Shown here piece after piece: positions 26,691 through 35,809 of a stretch of 64,000 bases of DNA. The number at the start of each line of letters is the position of its first letter. Position 1 is the first letter of the stretch. Location: NCBI GenBank assembly GCA_028278225.1, contig JANQEU010000092.1, positions 46,021 through 110,020 on the forward strand. Direction: 5' to 3'. The stretch comes from Cyclobacteriaceae bacterium (lineage in GTDB: Bacteria > Bacteroidota > Bacteroidia > Cytophagales > Cyclobacteriaceae). Below the pieces are notes generated by a model. That model had not been told where the DNA came from. It did no database searches and worked only from the letters and a program-made list of their open reading frames with translations. A program made the position numbers and the translations under genes.

Positions 26691-29585
26691 TCAACTCTTT
26701 GACACCAGGATATAGGCACCCCAGTTATATGGATTTTTATCCTGCTCTTTAAAAGTAGCCCTTGCGTTGAAGAAAGCCACCTGAGGGTCCTCTTCCTGCA
26801 GCAATTCATTATAAAACAGATTCATAAATTTTCGGGCAGCCTGGTCATTGATTTTCACCAAACTGATCAGTACATTGTCTGCCCCGGCCACCAGAAATGC
26901 CCGCTGAAGACCGAAGACCCCTTCTCCGTTTGCAACTGTACCCAAACCTGTTTCACAAGCTGCGAGTACTACCAGACTGGTTTGATCAAGCAGCAGGTTC
27001 ATCGCTTCGTAAGCTGAAAGCAGCCCATCATTTTCACTGCTTTGACTTTTACTGAGATAGAGGCCCGAGCTGTGAAGCGGGTCCGCATGATTGGGGTCGT
27101 CATCAAAATAACCGTGGGTGGCGATGTGAATTATTCCCGGATTGGATAGCGTCTTTATTCTTTGTTCCGTAGCCTCAGCAAAGTTGTAGGTTTCGGTATC
27201 CCATCGACGCACATCTAATATTCCGGTAATGTCATTTGCCTCCATCTCCGCCCCCGGTAGTTGTTTTAAAGGATTATCCAGTACCAGGTTGGAAAAATCA
27301 GGATTACCAAAGATCCTGGCGTCCCGGATCAAAGATTTATCCTCGGTGTAGATCAGGTCCTTACCACTTGTAACATTGACAATGTTATAGGCATCAGCGA
27401 TATAAGTTTTTTTGGCGTTGTTGTAAAAAACTCCCGGATTCAGTTTATGAAATATGCCATCGTTGGAAAGATAAATTTTATTGAAAGGTTCCAAATGCTT
27501 ATCCACCGGTTCCCAGAAAACATCATAGCTGCTTTTGTCCCTGATGCCATAGTTGAGTGCATTCCTGTACAGCGCAAAGCCCTTTTCAAAGTCCGTATAC
27601 CTTGACCATTTCACAGGGATGAGGAGACTGTCCGGGCCGATGATGAAAGCCATATAGTTAGAGAGATCTTCAAAACCCAGGTTTATTTCTTCGTTAGCGA
27701 TTTCCGCTTTGTAGTCACGGTATTGTATTATATCTACCATTGCTGCACTATCCGGGAGTTTGGCACTGATCTCTTCCCAGCTGTGATAGGCGGCCTTTTC
27801 CTGGTCGGAAAAAACCTTGAACTTCAGCGAAAGCTCCTTTTCGAGGACAGCGCATTCCTCTTCCAGGTGAGAGATCGTAATGCCTTGTTTTGAGCGCTCA
27901 TGTTCCGTCAGCAAATAAGCCTGTGCCAGACGGTATTTTTTATCACGCCAGTCATTGTAGGTTTTGATGACCTTGTCATCTCCACTTGCCTGGATCACTC
28001 TCCGCATCTTTTCGGATGCGTAAAAGAGAATACCCTTTGTATTCAAAAAATGATTCAAAGCATCCCGGGCATACTGTGTGTTGATGAAATGGTCGGAGAA
28101 AGCCAGTGATGCAAATCTTTCTACATTATTTCTTGTCTCATCAAAGTAAAGTTGGCGTTGCTTGTCCGTAAGCACAGGGAATATGTCCTGCATGTGTTTT
28201 ATTTCAGAATCCAGGGCAAGATTGAATTCTTCCATCGCCGGGATGGTATCGGCAGTGATCAGGTAATAAACACCCAGATCATTGACCGTTTTAATGAAGA
28301 GGGGATGGTATTCTCCCAGGGTTTTCCGTCTGATCTTCTTGGCTTCAAGCAGCAGTTTGCCGGCCAGCGAAACATGGCCAAGCTGTAAATAAAGCTGGGC
28401 GACATTGTTTAAGGAGGTGGCGTACCGGGGATGCTCCTCTCCGTAGATAACCTTATCCATATCCAGGACTTTGGTATAAAGATTGAGTGATTCTCCCAAC
28501 TGACCTCTCTCTTTGTAGATCCCGGCCAGGTTGTTGAGGCTACTGGCATAATCCGGATTCATACTACCAAACAACTCTTTAAAGTTTTCGGCACTCTCCC
28601 TGAAATAGATCTCGGCCATCTCCAGTTCCCCCTGCTTCATATAGATGGTCCCCAGGTTATTGAACATATAAGGTCTTACCGTTCTGATGTCACTCCCGAC
28701 CTGTCGGGCCTGTGAGAGATAATTATCAGCGGCCGGGAGATCATTGATCTTGTAGTAAAGTCCTCCAAGTCCGTTCAGCGTTTCCAGCAACATTATGGGG
28801 TCCTCGCTGTATTTTTCTTCCTTTATTTTGAGATTATAAAGAAGGTAATTTTCCGAGTCCGAGTATTCACCCTGTTCTATCTTCAATGCTGACAACCGGT
28901 CAATTGCCAGTAAATATTGAAGTTCATCCTTGTCCTCAGCTATTTCTATGGCTTTCAGCAGTTCTTCTTCGCTCTTTTCAAGATCTCCAAAATGCCGGTA
29001 GGTCGTCCCGGTTTCGATTAACAGCGCAATACGAGTGGAATCGTCTCTATTCGCGGCGAGCGTAATTGCCCTGTTGAGCTCATCCAGGCTCTCCTTAAAA
29101 TTGCCAACTTCCCGGTGATATACCCCGTTTCGGTAAAGAAACTCTATCCTCTTTTCCTCATTATCGCTGAAATGCGTATCCATGATGCGGTTAGCCAGAT
29201 CCATGTACCTTGCCATTTCAGAATAATTGCCCAATTCCTGGTAGTAGCTTGACAAGTTGTAGTAAACTCCCAACAAGTCCTGGTGTGTGGAATCTTTGGA
29301 TCTCAGCTCATAATTCATTCCGGAGAGGAAGGCGTCCAGTCCCCTCTTCTTGTCCTTTACCTCCCAAAGGATCAGTCCTACATTGTTGTACATCCCAAGA
29401 AGTCCCAGTTCATCTATGCACCTGCCCGAATCCAGATCTGCCAGCAGCGCGTTGGCATAAAATTTTGCTTTTACGGGGTTGGTGTATTTGAATCGATCTG
29501 CACTATCAAGTTTTTGGATGCAGGTTTGCCCTTGCAGAAATGTCGTTGTAATGAGGAATGCAAGTAGATAAATTGCCGCTCTCAT
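26691..29585 (-). CDS. TPR-CHAT caspase-like protein
   Basis: This 964-residue protein has a signal peptide ending LQGQ near residue 20, then about twelve TPR units (roughly 35-480; examples NLGTIYMKQGELEMAEIYFR, SLNNLAGIYKERGQLGESLN, SLNNVAQLYLQLGHVSLAGK), a helical linker, and a C-terminal CHAT domain. The CHAT catalytic pair is visible: His824 in HIATHGYFDD and Cys877 in VVLAACETGLG. The family uses this dyad as a protease, and IISLVKINDQAARKFMNLFY-like and LFYNELLQ helices close the domain. The signal peptide implies a periplasmic or surface place, unlike cytoplasmic TPR-CHAT of CRISPR systems. No substrate gene is recognisable nearby. A near-consensus promoter lies upstream. Confidence 0.85.
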   Translation of the reverse strand: MRAAIYLLAFLITTTFLQGQTCIQKLDSADRFKYTNPVKAKFYANALLADLDSGRCIDELGLLGMYNNVGLILWEVKDKKRGLDAFLSGMNYELRSKDSTHQDLLGVYYNLSSYYQELGNYSEMARYMDLANRIMDTHFSDNEEKRIEFLYRNGVYHREVGNFKESLDELNRAITLAANRDDSTRIALLIETGTTYRHFGDLEKSEEELLKAIEIAEDKDELQYLLAIDRLSALKIEQGEYSDSENYLLYNLKIKEEKYSEDPIMLLETLNGLGGLYYKINDLPAADNYLSQARQVGSDIRTVRPYMFNNLGTIYMKQGELEMAEIYFRESAENFKELFGSMNPDYASSLNNLAGIYKERGQLGESLNLYTKVLDMDKVIYGEEHPRYATSLNNVAQLYLQLGHVSLAGKLLLEAKKIRRKTLGEYHPLFIKTVNDLGVYYLITADTIPAMEEFNLALDSEIKHMQDIFPVLTDKQRQLYFDETRNNVERFASLAFSDHFINTQYARDALNHFLNTKGILFYASEKMRRVIQASGDDKVIKTYNDWRDKKYRLAQAYLLTEHERSKQGITISHLEEECAVLEKELSLKFKVFSDQEKAAYHSWEEISAKLPDSAAMVDIIQYRDYKAEIANEEINLGFEDLSNYMAFIIGPDSLLIPVKWSRYTDFEKGFALYRNALNYGIRDKSSYDVFWEPVDKHLEPFNKIYLSNDGIFHKLNPGVFYNNAKKTYIADAYNIVNVTSGKDLIYTEDKSLIRDARIFGNPDFSNLVLDNPLKQLPGAEMEANDITGILDVRRWDTETYNFAEATEQRIKTLSNPGIIHIATHGYFDDDPNHADPLHSSGLYLSKSQSSENDGLLSAYEAMNLLLDQTSLVVLAACETGLGTVANGEGVFGLQRAFLVAGADNVLISLVKINDQAARKFMNLFYNELLQEEDPQVAFFNARATFKEQDKNPYNWGAYILVSKS

Positions 29586-29609
29586 GATGCGATGAAACTA
29601 ACCAATTTA

Positions 29610-29640
29610 CTAATTTAAAGTTTATTCGATTTGCTTCAAA
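29610..29640 (-). promoter_or_regulatory. Promoter of the TPR-CHAT gene
   Basis: On the minus strand TTTG (29637-29640) is followed by exactly 19 bp and then TAAATTAG (29610-29617). This matches the Bacteroidota pattern TTG-N19-TAnnTTTG at all but one defined position. Transcription would start near 29604, about 20 bp ahead of the ATG at 29585. Confidence 0.65.
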
Positions 29641-29650
29641 CGATTAGCTG

Positions 29651-30811
29651 TCAGTCATAGAGAAGATATTTTCGTCTCAATTCTCCGAACTTTTGGAGTT
29701 CAGGCTGCCAACTTTCGCGGATCTGCTCTTCGCTCCATCCATCCTTTATCTTTTTTATGAGTTGATCATTTCCTGCCAGTGTATTGAAGTAAGATTTAAA
29801 AAACTCCTCGCCCTTTAGTTGAGCATAAGCATCCAGCACATATTTCAGGGTAAATGTATATTCCGGGTCCTGATCTGCCAGGGTTACTCCCGAACATAGC
29901 TCACCCATGAGTTTGGGTTTTTTGGCTGCTTCAACGGACCTTGGCGTAAATTTGAAATCTCCCTGCAGTTTCGGATGCCCGTAAACCTGAAAAGGATAAT
30001 CCGTTCCCCGGCCAATGGATACAATGGTGCCTTCGAAAAAACAAAGCGACGGGTACAAGGAAACCGCAACGTCATTTGGCAGATTCGGAGAAGGTCTCAC
30101 TGGCAACGGATATGGAGTTTCATGCGTCCAGTTTCCTACCTGCACTACTTCCAGGTCACAGGAAATACCATTGAGCAGCCACCCCTCCTCATTTATCATT
30201 GTGGCGAGTTCTCCAACAGTCATTCCATGTACAACAGGGATCGGGTGCATTCCTACAAATGATCTGAAAGCTGTGTCCAGAACCGGACCGTCATAGTAGC
30301 TCCCATGGGGATTCGGTCTGTCAAGGATGATTACCGGGAAGTCGTTTTCGGCACAGGCTTCCATAACATAATGCATAGTGCTGATATAGGTATAAAACCG
30401 TACGCCAACATCCTGAATGTCAAATAGCATTACCTCAACTCCGGTCAGTTGTTCTGCTGAGGGTTTTTTGCTTTTTCCGTACAGGGATTCGATGCGGAAG
30501 TCATAGGTGGATTCCTGCGATTCAATGTGCTCGCCGGCTTGTACATTTCCCTTAAAACCATGCTCCGGAGTGTAGACTGCCGTGATGTCCACACCCAATT
30601 GGAGCAGGGTATCGACCAGGTGAGTACCCCCGATTGTCGATGTATGATTGACCGTTAGTCCAATCCTCTTACCGGCAATTCGAGGTAAATAGCGATCGAA
30701 TTGTTCGGCTCCTATGGTTATCAGGTCTCTTTCCTTTTCCGGGACCTGAGGTCCTGAGCTGCAATTCACGAAAATGACTGTACTACAAAAAAGAATAATC
30801 GTTTTGAACAT
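29651..30811 (-). CDS. namZ: NamZ-type (DUF1343) exo-beta-N-acetylmuramidase lipoprotein
   Basis: The protein has about 386 residues from the ATG at 30811; the frame opens earlier, at a TTG, but only this start gives a clean lipoprotein signal (FKTIILFCSTVIFVNCSS, lipobox Cys). The DUF1343 signatures are strong: GKRIGLTVNHTSTIGG, VDITAVYTPEHGFKGNVQAG, YGKSKKPSAEQL, MLFDIQDVGVRFYTYISTM, ILDRPNPHG, and a late FEGTIVSIGRGTDYPFQVYG. Characterised members release N-acetylmuramic acid from the non-reducing ends of peptidoglycan fragments and feed cell-wall recycling. It is divergent from the permease gene with only 36 bp between starts. Confidence 0.85.
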   Translation of the reverse strand: MFKTIILFCSTVIFVNCSSGPQVPEKERDLITIGAEQFDRYLPRIAGKRIGLTVNHTSTIGGTHLVDTLLQLGVDITAVYTPEHGFKGNVQAGEHIESQESTYDFRIESLYGKSKKPSAEQLTGVEVMLFDIQDVGVRFYTYISTMHYVMEACAENDFPVIILDRPNPHGSYYDGPVLDTAFRSFVGMHPIPVVHGMTVGELATMINEEGWLLNGISCDLEVVQVGNWTHETPYPLPVRPSPNLPNDVAVSLYPSLCFFEGTIVSIGRGTDYPFQVYGHPKLQGDFKFTPRSVEAAKKPKLMGELCSGVTLADQDPEYTFTLKYVLDAYAQLKGEEFFKSYFNTLAGNDQLIKKIKDGWSEEQIRESWQPELQKFGELRRKYLLYD

Positions 30812-30847
30812 ATCGAATGACTTAACTTGCGTCAAAGTTATCAAAAG

Positions 30848-32062
30848 TTGAATCTATCACGTCTCATATCCAGCAGGATCAGGGGAGGGAGCAAGGGAAC
30901 TTTTTCAGCCAGCATTCAAAAGGTTGCGGTTGTTTCAATTGCGCTGGGCCTCTTTTCCTTGTTGCTGGCCTTCATGATCCTTGGTGGGTTCAAGGAAAAG
31001 ATATCTGAAAAAATATACAGTTTCAGCGGGCATTTACTGATCACCAAATACACGCTGTCCAGTTCTTTCGAGGAATCCATCACCGTGGATGAGACACTTC
31101 AAAATCAATTATCGGAAGCGGACTACATCTCCGGCTGGCAATATTTTGCCTACAAGGCGGCATTGTTAAAAACGGAAGAAACTGTGCAGGGAGTAGTATT
31201 TAAGGGAGTCGATAATACTTTCGATACCACATACTTTTCCCGGAATCTCATTGAAGGCGTGTTTCCGAAGGTGGGGCAGGAAAACTACTCCACGGAAGTT
31301 GCCCTGAGTTCAAGAATCGCCAATTATCTGAAACTGGGTGCAGGTGACCAGATACTTATTTATTTCGTTCAAAATCCGCCGAGGTTCAGAAGGCTGACCA
31401 TTTCAGGGATTTATGAAACGGGACTCGAAGAGTTCGATGACAAAATAATAATCGGAGACATTAACCTCGTCCGAAGGTTGAATGACTGGGGAGATAACGA
31501 GGTAGCTGGTGTTGAAGTGTTTACAAGGCCCGGCACTGATAATGATCAGGCACAGTACCAATTGTTTAATGAGCTCAGTGCGGACCTGTACGTTGAAAAC
31601 GTAAGAGAGAAATATCTCCAGATATTCGATTGGCTCACCCTGCTCAACAGGAATGTGGTCATTTTTCTGGTATTGATCTTGGTGGTGGCCTGCTTCAGCA
31701 TGGTGTCAATCCTGTTGATACTCATTATGGAAAGGACCCAGATGATCGGTATCCTCAAAGCAATGGGGGCTGACAATACCTTGATCAGGGAGATCTTCGT
31801 TTCTACAGGATTCAGCCTGATCATCAGAGGGCTTGGCTGGGGAAATGTGCTTGGATTGAGCCTGGGTTTTATACAATACTACTTTGAGGTGATACCTTTG
31901 GATCCGGTCAATTATTACATGAGTTATGTTCCGATCAAATTCGATCTGTTCGTGATCCTGGGGCTCAATGTTCTCGTGTGCCTCCTGATAAGCCTTAGCT
32001 TATATATACCTGTGCGGATTATTTCGCGTATTCAACCGATCCGGGCGATCCGTTTTGACTGA
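30848..32062 (+). CDS. LolC/LolE-type ABC transporter permease
   Basis: This protein of about 404 residues has the FtsX/LolE plan: one N-terminal membrane helix (VVSIALGLFSLLLAFMIL), a large periplasmic domain (about 45-260), and three C-terminal helices (NVVIFLVLILVVACFSMVSIL, ISTGFSLIIRGLGWGNVLG, FVILGLNVLVCLLISLSL). MERTQMIGILKAMGADNTLI is the conserved cytoplasmic loop that contacts the ATPase. LolCE proteins extract lipoproteins from the inner membrane. I prefer the TTG at 30848 (reading NLSRLISSRIRGG) over the TTG at 30827 because family members begin this way. No LolD ATPase gene is in the window. The 3' end overlaps the convergent glycosyltransferase gene by 44 bp. Confidence 0.85.
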   Translation: MNLSRLISSRIRGGSKGTFSASIQKVAVVSIALGLFSLLLAFMILGGFKEKISEKIYSFSGHLLITKYTLSSSFEESITVDETLQNQLSEADYISGWQYFAYKAALLKTEETVQGVVFKGVDNTFDTTYFSRNLIEGVFPKVGQENYSTEVALSSRIANYLKLGAGDQILIYFVQNPPRFRRLTISGIYETGLEEFDDKIIIGDINLVRRLNDWGDNEVAGVEVFTRPGTDNDQAQYQLFNELSADLYVENVREKYLQIFDWLTLLNRNVVIFLVLILVVACFSMVSILLILIMERTQMIGILKAMGADNTLIREIFVSTGFSLIIRGLGWGNVLGLSLGFIQYYFEVIPLDPVNYYMSYVPIKFDLFVILGLNVLVCLLISLSLYIPVRIISRIQPIRAIRFD

Positions 32063-32801
32063 TATAGGCGGGTTTGTACTTTTTAAAAAGGCTCTTGATC
32101 TTCATTTCCAGTACTCCGAATACGGCCTCTCTGAATATGCCCCTGGACATCTTTGATTCTCCCCTGGTCCTGTCCGTGAATATGATCGGCACTTCGGTAA
32201 TCTTGAAGCCGTGCTTCCATGCCAGGAATTTCATTTCGATCTGGAAGGCATACCCGCTGAATTTTATTTTGTCCGGATGGATAGCTTCAAGCACGGAACG
32301 GTGATAACACTTAAACCCTGCCGTGGTATCGTAGATTGGAAGACCCGTGACCAGACGAACGTAAATTGAAGCAAAATATGACATCAAAACCCTGCCGATT
32401 GGCCAGTTGACAACATTCACGCCCTGGACATATCGCGATCCTATTGCCAGATCACTTTCATTCTGAATACAGGCATGATACAAACGCTCCAGATCCTCCG
32501 GATTATGCGAAAAATCGGCATCCATCTCATAGATGTAATCATAATCGTTCTCCAGCGCATAACCGAACCCCATGATATAGGCTGTTCCCAACCCAAGTTT
32601 CCCTTTTCTGCCGAGGAGATGTAACCTGTTGTCGTATTCCTTTTGAAGGTCTGAAACAATTTCCGCTGTGCCATCGGGAGAATTGTCATCTATGATTAGT
32701 ATTTCGAAAGGTGTTTCTAATGAGAATACCGTCTGAATTATCTCCCTGATATTTTCTTTTTCGTTATATGTGGGTATGATAACTAAGTGACGGTGCTCCA
32801 T
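32019..32801 (-). CDS. Polyprenol-phosphate mannosyltransferase-like GT2 enzyme
   Basis: This 260-residue soluble family-2 glycosyltransferase has LVIIPTYNEKENI at the N-terminus, the ILIIDDNSPDGTAEI nucleotide-sugar loop, the metal-binding DXD-like EMDADFSHNPED, GSRYVQGVNV, and a C-terminal SGYAFQIEMKFLAWKHGFK and FTDRTRGESKMSRGI. The last is the signature of dolichyl/polyprenyl-phosphate beta-mannosyltransferases (DPM1-like). It lacks the membrane domain that some bacterial relatives carry. It would make polyprenyl-phosphate sugar for glycan assembly or protein glycosylation. Its 3' end runs 44 bp into the convergent permease gene. Confidence 0.85.
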   Translation of the reverse strand: MEHRHLVIIPTYNEKENIREIIQTVFSLETPFEILIIDDNSPDGTAEIVSDLQKEYDNRLHLLGRKGKLGLGTAYIMGFGYALENDYDYIYEMDADFSHNPEDLERLYHACIQNESDLAIGSRYVQGVNVVNWPIGRVLMSYFASIYVRLVTGLPIYDTTAGFKCYHRSVLEAIHPDKIKFSGYAFQIEMKFLAWKHGFKITEVPIIFTDRTRGESKMSRGIFREAVFGVLEMKIKSLFKKYKPAYISQNGSPGSVEYAK

Positions 32802-32857
32802 TGATATTCTATGTCCTGAAATTGTATATGTTTAACTGAAATTTTGAGATTTCTGTT

Positions 32858-33364
32858 TTGAATAAGGCAATATTTCTTGATCGTGATGGCATTTTAAATG
32901 TCGAGAGAGGTGATTATACCTACAAAATACAGGATTTTCAAATCACCCCAAATATTATTGAAACATTAAAAATATGTAAAATCTTAAAATTCATACTCAT
33001 TGTCGTCACGAATCAGTCCGGGATTTCGCAGGGAATCTATTCCCGGGACGATATGGATCTATGCCATCAATACTTTCAACAGCAATCCGGAAATCTGATT
33101 GATGCGTTTTACCATGCGCCCATGCACCCGTCAATATCCTCGTCACTTAGCCGTAAACCCAATTCGCTCATGTTTGAGCGAGCCATTTACAGGTTTAATA
33201 TAGACCCGAAACAAAGTTGGATGGTTGGAGACAAGGAGCGGGACCTGATCCCTGCGCGGAAGCTAAACCTCAAAACCATATTTGTTGGAAGCGGTAAATG
33301 TCATTATGCGGACTTTGCGATAAAGGACATTTCGAAGATTCCGGATATTATTTCGAACGCATAG
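32858..33364 (+). CDS. GmhB-like HAD phosphatase without zinc-site cysteines
   Basis: This 168-residue HAD phosphatase is similar to D-glycero-D-manno-heptose 1,7-bisphosphate 7-phosphatase and the histidinol-phosphatase domain. FLDRDGILN provides the nucleophile and acid/base Asp pair, VTNQSGISQGIYS motif 2, SRKPNSLMFERA motif 3 and WMVGDKERDL motif 4. In GmhB the loop between motifs 2 and 3 usually has four zinc ligands (CxH...CxC); here it reads HAPMHPSISSSLSRKP, so His remains but the cysteines are Ala and Ser. Zinc-free homologues exist, so activity is still plausible. The start is TTG, since no ATG precedes the first strand. It ends 17 bp inside the convergent decarboxylase gene. Confidence 0.75.
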   Translation: MNKAIFLDRDGILNVERGDYTYKIQDFQITPNIIETLKICKILKFILIVVTNQSGISQGIYSRDDMDLCHQYFQQQSGNLIDAFYHAPMHPSISSSLSRKPNSLMFERAIYRFNIDPKQSWMVGDKERDLIPARKLNLKTIFVGSGKCHYADFAIKDISKIPDIISNA

Positions 33365-34751
33365 TGTAACCCAGGATTTTCATCATGTCTTCACTGGTTT
33401 GCTCCTGACAAAACAACTCGGTTGTGAGCTTGCCGGATTCGTTCTTCTTAATTAATACATGCCTGGGAGCAGGAATGAGGCAATGCTGTATACCCCCATA
33501 ACCTCCGAGTGATTCCTGGTATGCCCCCGTATTGAAAAACCCAAAGTAAAGGGTCTCGTTCTCTTTGATTTTCGGTAGAAAGACTTCAGATATGTGAGCC
33601 TCGGAATCGTAGTAATCCATGCTGTCACAGGTTAGCCCTCCCATATTCACCTTATGATACATATTGTCCCAGTGATTGACCGGCAACAGGATGTATTTTT
33701 CATTTTGCCCCCATACGTCAGGCATATGCGTAATGAACGATCCATCCATCATGTACCACAGCTCCTTGTCGTTTTGCAGTTTTTGATCCAATACGGAATA
33801 GATCGTGGCCCCGCTCTCGCCAACCGTGAAACTTCCGAATTCCGTGAAAATATTGGGAGTAGGAACATGGTTCTTCTGGCAGATCCATTTGATATTTTCG
33901 ATGATCTGGTCTGTCATGTACTCATAATCAAAATTGAAGCCCAGTGAATTTTTGATCGGAAATCCGCCGCCAATATCGATCGTATCCAGATCAGGATCAA
34001 TTTTCTTAAGCTCGCAATACTTGTACATAAACCGGCTTAGCTCACTCCAGTAGTAGGCCGAGTCCTTGATACCGGTATTGATGAAGAAGTGGAGCATTTT
34101 AAGACGAGCCCTGGAGTGATCTCTAATGTGGTTTTGATAATAGTCCAGGATGTCATTATATCTCAAGCCCAACCTTGAGGTGTAGAATGCAAAATTCGGT
34201 TCTTCATCAGAGGCCACCCTGATACCAATGTCAAATGGCTCTTTCACATGCTCATCGTAATAATCCAGTTCATTCAGGTTATCGAGGATAGGAATGCAGT
34301 TCCTGAATCCTGAATTAAGCAGTCTCGTGACATTCTCAAGATAGAGTGGCCTTTTAAAGCCATTGCAGATTATGTAGAGATTTTTGTCTACGAGGCCGTT
34401 TTCCAGGAGATTCCATATGATCGGGATATCAAATGCAGAGGAAGTTTCGATATGTATGTCGTTTTTTAATCCTTCCTCCAGCACAAACTGAAAATGTGAC
34501 GATTTGGTACAATAGCAGTATGTATAGGTTCCGTCATAATTGTGCCTACGGATGGCATCGTTAAAGATCTTTTTGGCGAATTGGATGTTTTCACTGATTT
34601 TCGGCAAGTACGTCATTTTCAGAGGAGTGCCATACTCCCTGATAATATCCATTAGGTTTACATCATGAAAGAGCAATTCATGGTTTTTAACCTTGAATTC
34701 CCGGCTTGGAAAATCAAAGGTCTGGTCGATGAGGTCTGAGTAGCTTTTCAT
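33348..34751 (-). CDS. Arginine decarboxylase (PLP, alanine-racemase fold)
   Basis: This 467-residue protein belongs to the fold-III PLP decarboxylases. The PLP Lys lies in TYCYCTKSSHF, the phosphate-binding GGGFP in DIGGGFPIKNSL, and the inter-subunit catalytic Cys in TCDSMDYYD. NTGAYQESLGGYGGIQHCLI matches the C-terminal active-site region of arginine decarboxylases. The product would be agmatine, the start of polyamine synthesis. It is shorter than E. coli SpeA (about 650 residues) and like the compact enzymes annotated this way in Bacteroidota, so meso-DAP or carboxynorspermidine decarboxylase should be kept as alternatives. It is divergent from two arginine-deiminase-superfamily genes, which supports an arginine-related role. 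Confidence 0.8.
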   Translation of the reverse strand: MKSYSDLIDQTFDFPSREFKVKNHELLFHDVNLMDIIREYGTPLKMTYLPKISENIQFAKKIFNDAIRRHNYDGTYTYCYCTKSSHFQFVLEEGLKNDIHIETSSAFDIPIIWNLLENGLVDKNLYIICNGFKRPLYLENVTRLLNSGFRNCIPILDNLNELDYYDEHVKEPFDIGIRVASDEEPNFAFYTSRLGLRYNDILDYYQNHIRDHSRARLKMLHFFINTGIKDSAYYWSELSRFMYKYCELKKIDPDLDTIDIGGGFPIKNSLGFNFDYEYMTDQIIENIKWICQKNHVPTPNIFTEFGSFTVGESGATIYSVLDQKLQNDKELWYMMDGSFITHMPDVWGQNEKYILLPVNHWDNMYHKVNMGGLTCDSMDYYDSEAHISEVFLPKIKENETLYFGFFNTGAYQESLGGYGGIQHCLIPAPRHVLIKKNESGKLTTELFCQEQTSEDMMKILGYTMRSK

Positions 34752-34888
34752 TTGCTAAAAAATCGAGCGCAATTAATAATGAAAATTTGTGATTTACATC
34801 ATTTCGCGATGTTGTCAAATAAAAAACTTTGACTGAGACCATATTTCGGCCAAGTCATTAATTTTGCGGCTCATTTCACGAGCAGCAT

Positions 34889-35809
34889 ATGATCCCAATT
34901 AGGATATTTGATGAAACAGCGCCCCTTGAAGCTGTTGTACTTGGATTACCAGATGATTTTGGAGGGACGCCCACAGTTGAGGAGGCGTACGATCCGAAAT
35001 CTATCTACCACATTGAGAATGGGACCTTTCCCACACAGGAGGATATAATCCGGGAGATGGATGATTTCGAAAAAGTTTTGAAATCACATGGAGTGGATGT
35101 CAAACGACCTAAAAATATTCCGGGACTAAACCAGGTATTTGCGAGAGATATTGGTATCTCCATTGGAGACCGTTTTGTTGTTCCCAAGATCCTGAAGAGA
35201 CGACAGGAAGAAAAGCACGGCATCGATTACCTCGTTAGCCAGATTGACCCTGGCAAAGTTCTTGAAGTTCATGGCGAACCAAGGCTGGAAGGGGGAGACA
35301 TTATGCCGCTAAACGGGAAAATATTTGCGGGATTTTCTGACGGATCGGATTTTGAGGCGCATGTGGTAAGCCGGACAAATAGTGCCGGCGTTGAATTTCT
35401 CCAGGAAAACTTCAAAGACTGGGAAGTGAGGGCGTTCGAGCTCAATAAATCAGACACTGATCCACACGAGAACGCGTTGCATCTGGATTGTTGTTTCCAA
35501 CCTATCGGAAAAGACCAGGCTATAATTTATGAGGGAGGATTTAAGCACCGGTCGGATTTTGAGTATTTAGTGGATTTGTACGGTGAGGAAAAAGTAATCC
35601 AAATTACTAACGAAGAGATGTACCAGATGGGATCGAATATTTTTTCCATTTCTCCGGATGTGATCGTGTCGGAAAAGAGTTTCACAAGAATCAATGCGGA
35701 ATTAAGAAAAAGAGGATTTACTGTTGAGGAGATTGAATATGCCGAAATCGGAAAGATGGAAGGCCTGCTGCGATGTTCTACTTTACCCCTGAGAAGAAGC
35801 TATGTATAG
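34889..35809 (+). CDS. DDAH/amidinotransferase-family guanidine hydrolase
   Basis: This 306-residue enzyme has the five-bladed alpha/beta propeller of arginine-modifying enzymes. VFARDIGISIGDRFVVPKI carries the conserved Asp region, RLEGGDIMPLNGKIFAG the EGGD turn, HLDCCFQPIGKDQAIIYEGG the catalytic His strand, and MEGLLRCSTLPLRR the nucleophile Cys. These place it with dimethylarginine dimethylaminohydrolase, arginine deiminase and amidinotransferases. Which guanidine compound it uses is open; agmatine from the divergent decarboxylase is one possibility. TAATTTTG at 34859-34866 is a candidate -7 box. The stop overlaps the next start by 8 bp. Confidence 0.75.
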   Translation: MIPIRIFDETAPLEAVVLGLPDDFGGTPTVEEAYDPKSIYHIENGTFPTQEDIIREMDDFEKVLKSHGVDVKRPKNIPGLNQVFARDIGISIGDRFVVPKILKRRQEEKHGIDYLVSQIDPGKVLEVHGEPRLEGGDIMPLNGKIFAGFSDGSDFEAHVVSRTNSAGVEFLQENFKDWEVRAFELNKSDTDPHENALHLDCCFQPIGKDQAIIYEGGFKHRSDFEYLVDLYGEEKVIQITNEEMYQMGSNIFSISPDVIVSEKSFTRINAELRKRGFTVEEIEYAEIGKMEGLLRCSTLPLRRSYV

